Shown: positions 52,331-62,298 of the stretch, piece after piece | Layout of the letters: each line of letters opens with the position of its first letter | How positions within the stretch are numbered: the stretch's first letter is position 1 | DNA from: CAZSDU01 sp963662525 | Lineage (GTDB): Bacteria; Bacteroidota; Bacteroidia; Bacteroidales; FEN-979 | Direction: 5' to 3' | DNA length: 64,000 nucleotides | Assembly: GCA_963662525.1 (NCBI GenBank) | Contig: OY759717.1 | Location: 2,480,001 to 2,544,000 of the forward strand | Made by a program: the position numbers and the translations under genes | The notes under the pieces: generated by a model | Told to the model about the DNA's origin: nothing | What the model saw: the letters and a program-made list of their open reading frames with translations, nothing else | Databases searched by the model: none

Positions 52331-53242
52331 TTAGAACCAGTTTAAATACCCTTGCAGACAATTTTCAAATTGTGCTATGGGTTTGAAATTCAGGTCCTGA
52401 TTTATTTTAGTTATATCAGCCTTACAATGTAGAACTTCACCTTTTCTTGGCTCACCATGAATTACATCAATTTTTTGATCAGAAAATTCAATCATCTTTG
52501 AGACAAGGTAATTGATAGTTATAGAATCTCCAGTTCCAACATTATAAAAATCACTTTTCTTTCCATGTTCTGCAGCCAAATAATTTGCTAACGCGACATC
52601 AGAAACATCTATAAAGTCACGGGTTTGATTTCCATCTCCATATATTGTAATTGGTTGTTTTGTCTTCAATTTATTGGCGAAAATAGGAATTGCATTACCA
52701 TATACATCAAATCTTTGATTTTTGCCAAATACATTAAAATATCTCAGACATATGCTGGTGAAATCATATAAGTTTCCATAGCATATAGCAAGTTTTTCTG
52801 CTGCAAGTTTACTTACTCCGTATGGCGATGTGGGATTAATTGGATGTTCTTCGTCAATAGGATTATATAGTAATTCACCATAAATTGCTGCTGAAGATGA
52901 ATATATTAGTTTTTCAATACCCTCTTTTTTTGAAGCTTCCAAGACATTTATTGTTCCTAAAACGTTTATCTCGGAATCAAGACGTGGGTCATTAATTGAT
53001 TTTATGTTACCAATATTTGCTGCAAGATGAAAAACAAGGTGAGATCCTTTCATACATTTATTAACGGTATCAGAATCTCTTATATCACCTTTAATGAATT
53101 CTATATCCAGATTTACTAAATTTTCAAGATATCCTGTGGAAAGATTATCTAAAATTTTTATTTCATAACCTTTTTGCAACAGGAATTTTGTGAGATTTGA
53201 TCCAATAAATCCTGCACCACCTGTTATTAAAACTTTTTTCAT
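52331..53242 (-). CDS. NAD-dependent epimerase/dehydratase (GalE/WbpP-like extended SDR)
   Basis: The 303 residues include the NAD loop 'ITGGAGFIGSNL' (6-17), 'NLSTGYLENL', 'SSSAAIYGE' and the catalytic pair in 'SPYGVSKLAAEK' (Tyr and Lys). 'GDGNQTRDFIDVSDVALA' is the usual substrate loop. It probably epimerises a UDP-hexose or UDP-HexNAc at C4 for the cluster. Exact substrate cannot be decided. Confidence 0.85.
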   Translation of the reverse strand: MKKVLITGGAGFIGSNLTKFLLQKGYEIKILDNLSTGYLENLVNLDIEFIKGDIRDSDTVNKCMKGSHLVFHLAANIGNIKSINDPRLDSEINVLGTINVLEASKKEGIEKLIYSSSAAIYGELLYNPIDEEHPINPTSPYGVSKLAAEKLAICYGNLYDFTSICLRYFNVFGKNQRFDVYGNAIPIFANKLKTKQPITIYGDGNQTRDFIDVSDVALANYLAAEHGKKSDFYNVGTGDSITINYLVSKMIEFSDQKIDVIHGEPRKGEVLHCKADITKINQDLNFKPIAQFENCLQGYLNWF

Positions 53243-53252
53243 AATATTTTAA

Positions 53253-54302
53253 TTAAATAATTAATTTAATATATTCACTCCAACTTCCAATATCCTTCCA
53301 TGATTTTTCACTAACAGGAAAAACACCAACTTTTCCTTTTCTATTAATGATATTTTCGATCAGATTAGTTATATGAAAATATTTATCATTGGGAATTTCT
53401 GATAATAAATGTGGCTCTAGAATATACATACCACTATTAATTTTAAAATTAAGTTCTGGTTTTTCTTTTAATTCAATAAGTTTACCATTATCACCAGTTT
53501 CAACAGTACCATAAGGTATAGCATAGCTTTTTATTGCGGCTACCAGAGTTATTTCGTTTTTATTTTCATTGTGATAATCTAATATATCTGAATAGTCTTG
53601 CTCAATCAGAATATCACAATTACTGACAAAAAATGTCTGTTTAATTTTTTCTTTAATAATAGTAAGACTTCCTACAGTCCCCCTGGGGCTTTCTTCTTTA
53701 AAAAAATCAAGTTTATAAGGAAGGTGTTCATTTTTTAAATAAAATTCTATGAGCTCAGCTTTATAGTTAATTGAAATAAAAAAATGATTGCATCCATGTT
53801 TTCCAAACCTGTCAAAGATTTCTTCCAGCATGGTTTTTTGCCCTATTGGGATCAAAGGTTTAGGTAAAACATTAGTTAATGGCTTTAATCTGGCACCGAT
53901 ACCACCTGCCATTATCACCACAGGCAGATTGAATTGCTTAATATGCCTGGATTTATCTTCTTGAAATAGATCCTCCCAAAAATGAACAGTGTTAATTTTT
54001 TGTTGGGAATCTACAACAGGACAGAATTCCATTCTGTATTCAAGCATCATTTGCTTGATATCATTTATTGAATCTTCGGGTCTGGCAAATTTTACTTTCT
54101 TACGTAAAATCCTGTCGACCGTAGTATCAAGTGAAACGCTTTTTATTATTGCTCTTTGAATATCACCTATGCTTAATATACTAATAAAAAATTCCCTATC
54201 AAATACAAGAAGAAGTTTACTATTATAGCGATCCATTTGTTTTAAAGCCGAGATAATAGTGGCAGATTGATCAATAGAGATGTTTTTTAAGTCATTTCTC
54301 AT
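53253..54302 (-). CDS. CBS-domain sugar nucleotidyltransferase (PtmE-like)
   Basis: The 349 residues combine two N-terminal CBS motifs (about 1-120, 'SIDQSATIISALKQMDRYNS' and 'EDSINDIKQMMLEYRM') with a nucleotidyltransferase domain: 'VVIMAGGIGARLKPLTNVLP' then KPLIPIG (G-x-G-x-R-x6-P-K-P), and 'FFVSNCDILI'. PtmE in Campylobacter has this architecture and makes GDP-glucosamine for legionaminate synthesis. A GDP- or other NDP-sugar product is likely, and a match to PtmE is suggested but not shown. CBS domains may give adenylate regulation. Confidence 0.83.
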   Translation of the reverse strand: MRNDLKNISIDQSATIISALKQMDRYNSKLLLVFDREFFISILSIGDIQRAIIKSVSLDTTVDRILRKKVKFARPEDSINDIKQMMLEYRMEFCPVVDSQQKINTVHFWEDLFQEDKSRHIKQFNLPVVIMAGGIGARLKPLTNVLPKPLIPIGQKTMLEEIFDRFGKHGCNHFFISINYKAELIEFYLKNEHLPYKLDFFKEESPRGTVGSLTIIKEKIKQTFFVSNCDILIEQDYSDILDYHNENKNEITLVAAIKSYAIPYGTVETGDNGKLIELKEKPELNFKINSGMYILEPHLLSEIPNDKYFHITNLIENIINRKGKVGVFPVSEKSWKDIGSWSEYIKLII

Positions 54303-54343
54303 CGAAAATGTATTAAACGATAGTTTTAATAATAAACATAAAA

Positions 54344-55750
54344 TCAGGCAGTAACATGATTATTTGCATCTGGTTGAATCTCATTAATTTGTTTTGAAAC
54401 AAGCAATTCACTAAAGTGTTTAGCAAATGATTTTTGAACTGTTTTTATTTCGTCATGTGCCTTTACATATTTCATGGCGCATTCAGCTATTTCTTGAAGA
54501 ATTGCTGGTTCTTTAATAATTTTTTTAATGTGATTTTTCAAATTGTCCGAATCTTCTTCTGTTATTGTGTATGCCCATTTATATAGTTGTGCGGATTGCA
54601 CAAATTTTATTTGTTCAGGTGCATAAACTAGAATAGGAGTTCCTGAAGCCATTAATTCTGAGGTGTTTGTCGAGTATGAAAATTGTAAAAAATTTATGGC
54701 TGTTTTATCGAAATTTGTAGTTAGTATAACTAAATCATAAGTGGAAATAATTTTTAAAATTTCATCATGAGATATTGGATTATGTATAGTGACATCATCG
54801 AATTTTGAGAATAATTTATAAACAGATCGATATTTTTTAATATTTTGTGAATAAATATCTAAGGTTATTTTAAATTCTTCAGTCATATTTAAAAAAGTAA
54901 TAGCTTTGCAAATATTATAAAGCCCACCAACTCTCCAAAATGTAATATTTCCCAACTGTAATATGCGAAATGAATTTTTAGGTTTACTTATTAATTTTTT
55001 ATGAATATTCAACTTTTCAATATCGACAGGATTATGATAAGGATAGAACTTTTTGTCAAAACGATTCATATACTCTTCTGACATCCCTTCGGAAATGCTA
55101 AAATGTAATTGAGCTTTACGAACAATTTTTATAAATATCTCATTAAGTTGCCTTTCAAAATAGTAATAAAAAATACCTGGTTTGGTTCTTTTCTTATAAT
55201 CATCCATTATATGCACTACCATTGGGATATTTAGTATGTCGCATACTTCTGACATAAATTTTGTCATTTTGTAATTTACGGGTATAACATATAAAATTTC
55301 CGGGTTAAATTTTTTAATCCATAATATATATTTATCAGAAGGAATGAGGTTCTTTGATAATAAAGTTGGAATACCAAAGAAATGGGCTATATTCTTACCT
55401 ATTTGAAATAGAAAAGAAAAAATGACATTGGATTTTAGTAAAGAATTTTTATTGTGATCCTTAAAATCAATTAGTTCTTCTCTATTTAATACTCCGGAAT
55501 AGGTGTTTTTAGTATAAAATTTACTAAATGGAAATGACAGTTTCTCTTCAAGAGAACCAATTTGATAATAATGCCTCCATTTCACATTTTCATCTATATG
55601 TATTTGTTGAGCTGAAATGGCAAGTTTTTCAATTGGCCAAGATTCAAATAAATTGTTAATTGTTATCCCCCCACCATCTTTAATACTATAACTGCTCCCG
55701 ATTATTAGAACACGAGGGACACTACTAGAGTCTGTTTTATTAGTTTTCAC
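54344..55750 (-). CDS. Glycosyltransferase, GT4-like
   Basis: The 468 residues have a GT-B outline: 'IIGSSYSIKDGGGITINNLF' near the N-terminus, 'PMVVHIMDDYKKRTKPG', and a C-terminal donor domain with 'YSTNTSELMASGTPILVYAPEQIKF' in which the Glu replaces the usual E-x7-E end. It is somewhat longer than average because of an insertion at about 80-130. Acceptor and donor are unknown. Confidence 0.78.
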   Translation of the reverse strand: MKTNKTDSSSVPRVLIIGSSYSIKDGGGITINNLFESWPIEKLAISAQQIHIDENVKWRHYYQIGSLEEKLSFPFSKFYTKNTYSGVLNREELIDFKDHNKNSLLKSNVIFSFLFQIGKNIAHFFGIPTLLSKNLIPSDKYILWIKKFNPEILYVIPVNYKMTKFMSEVCDILNIPMVVHIMDDYKKRTKPGIFYYYFERQLNEIFIKIVRKAQLHFSISEGMSEEYMNRFDKKFYPYHNPVDIEKLNIHKKLISKPKNSFRILQLGNITFWRVGGLYNICKAITFLNMTEEFKITLDIYSQNIKKYRSVYKLFSKFDDVTIHNPISHDEILKIISTYDLVILTTNFDKTAINFLQFSYSTNTSELMASGTPILVYAPEQIKFVQSAQLYKWAYTITEEDSDNLKNHIKKIIKEPAILQEIAECAMKYVKAHDEIKTVQKSFAKHFSELLVSKQINEIQPDANNHVTA

Positions 55751-55822
55751 AGTTAAAAAGTTTATATATTTTACCGCTTCTAAACAATAGTATGTGATAA
55801 TTTTTTATAGAATTGAAGTACT

Positions 55823-57031
55823 TTAAATGGCTGATTGTTTGATCATAGATGAATTTTTATATAAGATAAACATCATCATAAGTCCAAGAAAAATTGGCCT
55901 TGAGTAAACAACCTGTCCAAAGAGAACAAGTGCAAAAGATATAGTCGCATAAATAGCAAAGCCTTGATTATAAAAATATTTCTTACAGTATAATCTTAAA
56001 GATTTTATAATCAGGAAAAAAAACATAAATAAACCAGTGATACCATAAGTTAAGAATAACCCAGTAATACCATTATTAGAACCTAAATATCCTTCCCCTA
56101 ATCCTCTACCGAACAATGGAGATTTTTCAATATCTTGTAAATCAATTTTTGCTCCCTGAATTCTACCAATTCTTTCATCACCCTGAATTGCACTAGCCTC
56201 AATTGACGCTTCAATTTTGTTTTGAAGAAACGGGAGACGTGAAAATAGTTGGAAAAGTGAAACAAAAAGAATAGGAGCTAGTACCGCATTAACCCAAATA
56301 GACCTATTTTGTGTGAAAAAGAAAAATATTAGAATGAATACAGCGAGATATGTAGCCGTTGAAAATGTTGATATGATTGCGATAAGAAATATTATATTCT
56401 TTTTTTCAAGAATATTTTTTGTTTTAATTAAATTCAAAACTAACGCCACAATAAGAAATGTTCCAAATGCACCTGGCTCATAGAATGGACCAGTGTTTCT
56501 GATGATACCATCGATCATTTCTTCATAATTATAAAAAATGAAATTATCAGTAATACCCTCAGAGGAATCAATGTTTAACCAAACAGAAAAGTGCTTTATT
56601 GCTAAATGAAAATCCTGAGAAAGATAGGAGGGAATTAAAAAGAAGAAACTTACAATTGCAAAAAAATATGTAATATTTATATAGTAATCAGTAAATTTAG
56701 AACCTACTATTTTTATTACAGCGTAGGGGATAAAGAAAGTATAAAACAGGGCGATAATTGTAACTATATTAGCAACATCAAACAAAATCCATTGACAGAT
56801 GTATAGAATAGCAACGTAAATATTAATGTAAATGAACTCTTTATCTAATTTTACTTTTTTAATAAGGAACAAAATAACCAGAAAAATGAAAAACACCTGT
56901 GTAAATCGGCTATTAGAGGAAAATGTGGTCACACCTCCAAGCGCAAAAAAGAAATAGACTAGAAAATAATTAAAAAAAGTTAATTTATTTTCTCCTGTAA
57001 TATGAAAATTATTATTGTTCAATCTATTCAT
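55823..57031 (-). CDS. O-antigen/polysaccharide polymerase (Wzy-like)
   Basis: The 402 residues contain about 10-11 membrane helices and a large periplasmic loop around 140-190 (SQDFHLAIKHFSVWLN...), followed by the motif 'GPFYEPGAFGTFLIVALVLNL', typical of Wzy/O-antigen ligase-like proteins, and 'SPLFGRGLGEGYLG'. Wzy joins repeat units at the periplasmic face. It overlaps the next gene by 4 bases (ATGA). No Wzx is visible in this part of the cluster. Confidence 0.85.
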   Translation of the reverse strand: MNRLNNNNFHITGENKLTFFNYFLVYFFFALGGVTTFSSNSRFTQVFFIFLVILFLIKKVKLDKEFIYINIYVAILYICQWILFDVANIVTIIALFYTFFIPYAVIKIVGSKFTDYYINITYFFAIVSFFFLIPSYLSQDFHLAIKHFSVWLNIDSSEGITDNFIFYNYEEMIDGIIRNTGPFYEPGAFGTFLIVALVLNLIKTKNILEKKNIIFLIAIISTFSTATYLAVFILIFFFFTQNRSIWVNAVLAPILFVSLFQLFSRLPFLQNKIEASIEASAIQGDERIGRIQGAKIDLQDIEKSPLFGRGLGEGYLGSNNGITGLFLTYGITGLFMFFFLIIKSLRLYCKKYFYNQGFAIYATISFALVLFGQVVYSRPIFLGLMMMFILYKNSSMIKQSAI

Positions 57032-57918
57032 TCTTGATGCTTATTTAAAATACTTTTTATTTTCGAGATCCAAATGCCTTTATTAAAATATTTATAAATG
57101 GGGTATTTATTTCGTATTCTTAGATAACTGTTTTCTTTTTCTATTACTAAAATTCGCTTTTTGATATTATCATTATAAACATAGTGTGAATAGATATCAA
57201 AATAATTAAGCAGTTTGATAATTTCATTATTAACATATATGAAATTCTTAGCGACACCACCTGATAATGCTCCGGAATTTTTTCTATAAACAGACATTAC
57301 TTCATTAAAGTATTTAATTTTACCCTTATGGGCAAGTAATAGATGAAGGGCGTAATCACCATTATAAATGTCATTAAACCAGTCAGGTAGTGGCGAGATA
57401 AGTTCATTCCTGAAAACCATGCTGGCGGATGGTATATACCAGGTTTCTATAACATCCTTAATATCAGTAATTTCATTAACGATATTCTTGCAAAACAATC
57501 TATCTTTTCCTTTAAGTCCTTCGTGTTTAATAAATGAATTGTGAAAGCAAAGTGAGAAACCTGGATTTGCTTCTAAAAAATCCACTTGCTTTTGTAACTT
57601 GTAGGGATCCGTCCAATAATCATCTCCTTCGCATATTGCAATATATTTTCCTCGACATTTAGGAATTATAATTTGATTTCCTGGATTTATTCCCTTTGAG
57701 TATTGGTTTTCTGATTGATATATCGGGAAAATAATATTTGGAAATCTAACTTCATACTCCTGAATTATTTTAGCGGTTCTATCATGGGAGGCATCATCAT
57801 GTATAATGATTTCAAAGGCGAAAGTTGTTTTCTGCATAAGAAACCCATCTAATGCCTCCCTTATAAAATTCTCATGATTGTATGTGATACATGAAATACT
57901 TACTAATGGACTTATCAT
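57028..57918 (-). CDS. Glycosyltransferase family 2
   Basis: The 296 residues open 'LVSISCITYNHENFIREALD', contain 'FEIIIHDDASHDRT' and the DxD motif region 'ICEGDDYWTDPYKLQKQVDF' (Asp-Asp). This is a GT-A fold with metal-dependent donor binding. Its start overlaps the wzy-like gene end side by 4 bases, so both are translationally coupled. Upstream lies the IS scar, so it may be the first gene of its transcript. Confidence 0.9.
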   Translation of the reverse strand: MISPLVSISCITYNHENFIREALDGFLMQKTTFAFEIIIHDDASHDRTAKIIQEYEVRFPNIIFPIYQSENQYSKGINPGNQIIIPKCRGKYIAICEGDDYWTDPYKLQKQVDFLEANPGFSLCFHNSFIKHEGLKGKDRLFCKNIVNEITDIKDVIETWYIPSASMVFRNELISPLPDWFNDIYNGDYALHLLLAHKGKIKYFNEVMSVYRKNSGALSGGVAKNFIYVNNEIIKLLNYFDIYSHYVYNDNIKKRILVIEKENSYLRIRNKYPIYKYFNKGIWISKIKSILNKHQE

Positions 57919-57954
57919 AGCTATCTCTAATGCTGCGTCTTAGTTATAACAATA

Positions 57955-58305
57955 TCAATTGATTAGAAATTTATTCTTTGATTTTTTGATTATTCTTATT
58001 TGACGCATATATTCCAGGTCGATAATTTTCATCAGATCCAGGTTCAACGGAGTCTCCGGGCAAGGTTGGTAGTAAAGCCCGCTGCGATGAATCGACAACA
58101 ATTCACATTGTTTTTCCATGCTCAGATCAGGATTGTTTTTCTCAACCATGGCTCGTGCAATGGCGCAAACTTGCTTTCAAGGTATGCCCAGTCAATTTTT
58201 CTTAGCCAAATGGCAGAGTTCATGCTCAGGATTTATAAAGCTCGTCAACAACACTGTTTTGAACATCTCTAACTGCGGCTGGTTCGGTAATTTTTTTAAT
58301 ATGAT
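57955..58305 (-). mobile_element. Mosaic insertion-sequence scar (IS5-like piece joined to IS3-like orfB piece)
   Basis: On the minus strand, about 58305-58160 encode 'MFKTVLLTSFINPEHELCHL', typical of the N-terminus of IS5/IS1182-type transposases, with a 1-base frameshift after 'AKK' before 'IDWAYLESKFAPLH'. Directly joined is 'MVEKNNPDLSMEKQCELLSI', then 'HRSGLYYQP' and 'LMKIIDLEYMRQ', the start of an IS3-group orfB, which is cut off at about 57970. Neither gene is complete. The 567-bp gap 57919-58485 is otherwise A+T-rich with nothing else recognised. Confidence 0.65.
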
Positions 58306-58485
58306 TTGCAGGGTTTTGATCAAAAAAAATCAAAATCTGCATTCATTTCACACTTTCAAAGAGTATAAGTTATTAACAATCAATTTGTTAATAATTGTTA
58401 AGAATCAACTATTTAGAGTTTTTATAAACAAGATATTAACATTAACAGATTGATTTACAAATAGATGAAAACCATTTCAATTTAG

Positions 58486-59376
58486 CTATTTGTCTTTTCG
58501 ATCTACCAAAGTAGAACTAATTATTTCTAATTTATCATAATTGTTAATTAATTCGATATTATCAATTTCGGAAAATTTAATCAATGTATTATCCTTTCTG
58601 AATATTATGGAATTTTCATATTTAAGTAAAACTTGTAGGTTGTTGAATTTCAAACTCCATTTAACTAAGTATTCATTAATAATTATTTCAGCTCTATAAA
58701 ACTTAAATTTAAAATTATTGATAAAAAAGAAACATCCCTTATTCCTATTATTTAATGATTTTACTTGCTGAATGATATGGTTAGAAGAATTTCGAAAGTC
58801 AATTAATTGATCCTTAAAGGAAAATGAATAAGAAATATCTGACGGACAATCTAATTGCTTTTTATACGCTCTGAAATTTGCATTATATGCTAAATTAAAA
58901 ACTTCTTTTTCTGCAATAAAACTAATTTGATACAATAATGCTGCATCTAAATCATCACTATACAAAACTTTCACTTGGGAAATGATGTCACCGCCATCTA
59001 ACAAATCATTCATTAAATGACATGTAGCACCACTATCTCTTTTAAATAATATACTTGCAATAATTGGATCTTTTCCTTTGAGATCAGGGAGATACGAAGG
59101 ATGTATGTTAATAAATGTTTTATTATTAAAACTAGATACTGGTATTTTATAATAACAGCCATTGGAAATCAAAATGTCAAAGTTCAAATTCGATAACTCA
59201 AATATTAATTCATCTTTGGAATTTACAATACAAAAAGATAAATAATAATTTGAAATGTTTTTTTCTAAATATGATCCAGCCATTACAATAACTTTCACGA
59301 TATTCAGTTCTTTCTTTATCATTTCTTGAAGAATGAATTCTCTGTTACCGACAAAAACAAATTCTTTATCTTTCAT
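58486..59376 (-). CDS. Formyltransferase (sugar N-formyltransferase-like)
   Basis: The 296 residues have the formyl-transferase core 'FINIHPSYLPDLKGKDPI' (HPSxLPxxxG) and 'HLMNDLLDGGDIISQ' (Asp in the active site); together with 'ISNGCYYKIP' these give the N-H-D set of 10-formyl-THF-dependent enzymes. The C-terminal domain is divergent from methionyl-tRNA formyltransferase, so it probably formylates an amino sugar, in line with DegT aminotransferases upstream. Its start overlaps the upstream gene by 11 bases. Confidence 0.85.
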   Translation of the reverse strand: MKDKEFVFVGNREFILQEMIKKELNIVKVIVMAGSYLEKNISNYYLSFCIVNSKDELIFELSNLNFDILISNGCYYKIPVSSFNNKTFINIHPSYLPDLKGKDPIIASILFKRDSGATCHLMNDLLDGGDIISQVKVLYSDDLDAALLYQISFIAEKEVFNLAYNANFRAYKKQLDCPSDISYSFSFKDQLIDFRNSSNHIIQQVKSLNNRNKGCFFFINNFKFKFYRAEIIINEYLVKWSLKFNNLQVLLKYENSIIFRKDNTLIKFSEIDNIELINNYDKLEIISSTLVDRKDK

Positions 59377-60478
59377 ATTTGTTCATATATTCATTAAGCA
59401 CTTTAACAATTCTTTCCATGTCATGAATTTCATAACGTTGGTCTATCGGTATTGAAATCATACTTTTGTATAATGTATTATTAGCATATTTGGTCAAGGC
59501 TAAATTTGATAAAGGCCATAGAATTGGAGCATAAACCTCGTATTGAGCAAGATAATGATGAAGATTTGTCCTCTTCTTGGATAAAACAGCCAAATACAGT
59601 GGCACTTGCTTATTCGTAATCGCGGGACTTACAACTTTAAATTTGCCATTTCGAAGCAAACACAAGTATAAGAATGAATAATTCTCTCTTCTTTTTTTTT
59701 TTATATCTTCAAAGTTGATAAAAGATAAATAATGGTCAGTATGACTACTAATTGTCTTAATATCAATCTCTTTATCAAATAATTCTTCAGCTTTATAATA
59801 CAAATTCCTGAATATAGGTTTTAATGCAGGGTCTAAATTCTGTGTGTATTGATATTTTTGGTGACTTGCTTTTAAAAATAAATCAACAATTTCTTCAGCC
59901 TCTTTTGTTGGTTGTATAAACTTACTTAAGTCATGTGAAGTACTAATTAGTGCGCCTCCATCAGGTATTTCTAACCATTTACGTAGACTAACCACATAAT
60001 AATCTGCACCAATCTTATTAAAATCGCTTAACCAGCTATGAGTTAGATCTTCGACAACAGTAAATCCTTTATTTTGCAAAATTAAGTATAAATTTCTTAA
60101 ATTACTTATTGTATCAAATCCATAATAAGGCTGTGTGAAAATTATTCCAGATGTAATTGATTGTAATATTTCATTTAATTTTTTTATATCAACGGTCATA
60201 TCAGACTTTATAGGATAAAAAACTAATTTGTACCCAGCATTAAAAAATGGTCTTATTACCGAATCACATGTGAAATGAGGTAAAAGAACAATTTTATTTT
60301 GGATGCACAGATTTTTAATAAGAAGTCTAATAGCATTCCTACCTGAAGAAGTGAATATTTTTTGCTCTTCAAAATGCACAAATGGTTGTAACCTAGATTC
60401 CTTTTTTAAACGTAGTGAATCCTCTGGTTTTATCCAAAAGTTTCCACCTATCTCTTCAAATATTTTATTTGTAATCAT
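59366..60478 (-). CDS. DegT-like PLP-dependent aminotransferase
   Basis: The 370 residues are a divergent DegT/DnrJ/EryC1-type enzyme: 'SSGRNAIRLLIKNL' (cofactor-phosphate loop), 'VVEDLTHSWL' (Asp), and the Schiff-base Lys in 'VSLRKWLEIPDGGALI'. The active-site neighbourhood 'RKW' instead of the usual 'HxxK' is less typical. It starts inside the end of the ATP-grasp gene (14-base overlap) and ends inside the formyltransferase gene start (11 bases), so the three are tightly coupled, suggesting one pathway. Confidence 0.8.
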   Translation of the reverse strand: MITNKIFEEIGGNFWIKPEDSLRLKKESRLQPFVHFEEQKIFTSSGRNAIRLLIKNLCIQNKIVLLPHFTCDSVIRPFFNAGYKLVFYPIKSDMTVDIKKLNEILQSITSGIIFTQPYYGFDTISNLRNLYLILQNKGFTVVEDLTHSWLSDFNKIGADYYVVSLRKWLEIPDGGALISTSHDLSKFIQPTKEAEEIVDLFLKASHQKYQYTQNLDPALKPIFRNLYYKAEELFDKEIDIKTISSHTDHYLSFINFEDIKKKRRENYSFLYLCLLRNGKFKVVSPAITNKQVPLYLAVLSKKRTNLHHYLAQYEVYAPILWPLSNLALTKYANNTLYKSMISIPIDQRYEIHDMERIVKVLNEYMNKYER

Positions 60479-61592
60479 TAATTAAAAAAGGTTTAGCTGC
60501 TTGATAAATGAAATAACCAGCCCGATCATTGCTTTCATTTATTTCAATGATATCATTTTTAAATAACTCTGCTTTTACAATTTCCGGAAATTGATATTTA
60601 TTTCTTATAAATCTTTCAACATGTCGAGTTTCCGCAGACAAGTAATATATCCCGGAATATTTTAAAAATTTCTGTTTAGGTTCAATAAAATTGCCTGAAC
60701 TTAATTCAATAACTGCTTCAATAAAATCATAACCGGTTGAGAGTTTGACCAAATCCGAAGTAATCATATCCCCTCCCATACGCGGTCCAATCTCAATTAT
60801 ATATGGTTTGCCTGAAGAATTAATTTTAACTTCTGTGTGACTTGGCCCAAATTCAAAATTAAGCGCATCCAATGCAGCAATTGTAAGTTTTTTTATTTCA
60901 AAAAGTTCTCTATTAGTAACAATCGCAGGTTGATGATGTTCTAATTCAACAAAAAAGGGAGAACCTGTTGTCTTTTTTTGAGTTATTGCCACAAAATAAT
61001 GCTTACCCAAATAACTAATATATTCTACTGAATATTCATTCCCTTCTATAAACTGCTCCACTAATATGCCTTCCGCTTTCGAATATTTTTTAGCTCTATA
61101 TAAAGCGGCAATTAATTCTGACTTGTTTTCAACCTTTGTAACTCCTCTACTCCCTCCACTGTCAATGGGTTTAACAATCAGAGGAAATTCCATTATAATA
61201 TTATCTAAATCAAATTCTTCGTAAACTATTTTAAATTGCGGGATACTTAAACTAGCCTTTTTAAAACACTCTCTCATGCTATACTTGTTTGAAGATAAAT
61301 ATTCACATGTTTCTGAATTCGTTTGCTTACCAATAAATCGTGATACATAATTCACAGTTGGCAATGCAGATTCCAGAGAGAATGAAGTTACACCTTCTAT
61401 CTTCATTTCCATACAGAGATGTGCAATTTTTTCTTTTTCAGTGAAAGAGATAGGATAAAAAAAATGCGCAATTTCTTTACAAACCGCCCCTTCATCCCAC
61501 GCGAAGGAATGAATCTCATATCCTAGTTTTCTTGCATGTTCGTAAAATGGAAGCAAAGGTAAATTTGCACCAATAATGGCTATCTTCTTCAC
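60465..61592 (-). CDS. ATP-grasp ligase
   Basis: The 375 residues are a carbamoyl-phosphate synthetase/BtrJ-type ATP-grasp: 'MKKIAIIGANLPLLPFYEHA', 'FPLIVKPIDSGGSRGVTKV' (ATP-binding lysine and glycine loop), 'VEQFIEGNEYSVEY' and 'EIGPRMGGDMITSDLV' (metal site Glu, Asn-like position is Arg-Met here). It should couple a carboxylate to an amine using ATP, for example attach an amino acid to an amino sugar. In context with the DegT and formyltransferase genes this is the likely function, but it is inferred. Confidence 0.85.
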   Translation of the reverse strand: MKKIAIIGANLPLLPFYEHARKLGYEIHSFAWDEGAVCKEIAHFFYPISFTEKEKIAHLCMEMKIEGVTSFSLESALPTVNYVSRFIGKQTNSETCEYLSSNKYSMRECFKKASLSIPQFKIVYEEFDLDNIIMEFPLIVKPIDSGGSRGVTKVENKSELIAALYRAKKYSKAEGILVEQFIEGNEYSVEYISYLGKHYFVAITQKKTTGSPFFVELEHHQPAIVTNRELFEIKKLTIAALDALNFEFGPSHTEVKINSSGKPYIIEIGPRMGGDMITSDLVKLSTGYDFIEAVIELSSGNFIEPKQKFLKYSGIYYLSAETRHVERFIRNKYQFPEIVKAELFKNDIIEINESNDRAGYFIYQAAKPFLINDYK

Positions 61593-61598
61593 AATTAT

Positions 61599-62291
61599 CT
61601 ATTTAAATTCAAATAATGATAAATATTCTTGTATAATTTCACTATTATTAAACATTAACACATCAATTATTGAAAGATTTGAAATAAAGTCATGTTGAAA
61701 TTGTTTATATTTGATAAAATTTGTCTTTAAAAAGTGTAGATCAATATTTGCACTTCTGAAATCATCCTTATTATAAAGCCCTTGTCCTCCAATGGGATTG
61801 ATATATTTGCAAGCTTCATTTCGATGACATATTTCTTTCAATCTTTCTGCTTTTTCCAATCCTTTAGTATCAGAATATTTCAAAGAACTAACTTCAAATA
61901 TTGTGTTTATACTTAAAAACTCACTCACCATTTCGATAGAAAAAATTGCTAATTCGCTAATACTTGATGTTTGGAATACCAATATATCGTTTATTAATGG
62001 AAATACTTGATTAAAATATGGAGCTCTTTTATAAGCCAAATTTATTGTAGAAATTAGTTTATTTCTATTATCAGTGAATTCAACTTCATTAATTAACTTA
62101 TTTGAGCTTGCACCATTTAATTGAACTGTTAAATAATTTATTTTGTTATTAATAATTATTCTATTTCGATTTATCCATCCATTTTTTATAAAATTCACAT
62201 CATCATAAAATATAAATTTATCGACTGCATTGATAAGCTGAAAATAACCAATATAAGGCAAGAAGTAGGGTTGCATGATTGCAACTGTCAT
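61599..62291 (-). CDS. WbqC-family protein
   Basis: The 230 residues begin 'MTVAIMQPYFLPYIGYFQLI', which is the WbqC signature, with 'DDVNFIKNGWINRNRI' and 'YINPIGGQGLY' following. WbqC proteins occur in amino-sugar and lipopolysaccharide loci; their reaction is not established in my knowledge, though a role in acylation or ligation of amino groups has been suggested by context. It lies between the ATP-grasp and DegT genes with gaps of 6-7 bases. Confidence 0.9.
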   Translation of the reverse strand: MTVAIMQPYFLPYIGYFQLINAVDKFIFYDDVNFIKNGWINRNRIIINNKINYLTVQLNGASSNKLINEVEFTDNRNKLISTINLAYKRAPYFNQVFPLINDILVFQTSSISELAIFSIEMVSEFLSINTIFEVSSLKYSDTKGLEKAERLKEICHRNEACKYINPIGGQGLYNKDDFRSANIDLHFLKTNFIKYKQFQHDFISNLSIIDVLMFNNSEIIQEYLSLFEFK

Positions 62292-62298
62292 TTCTATT

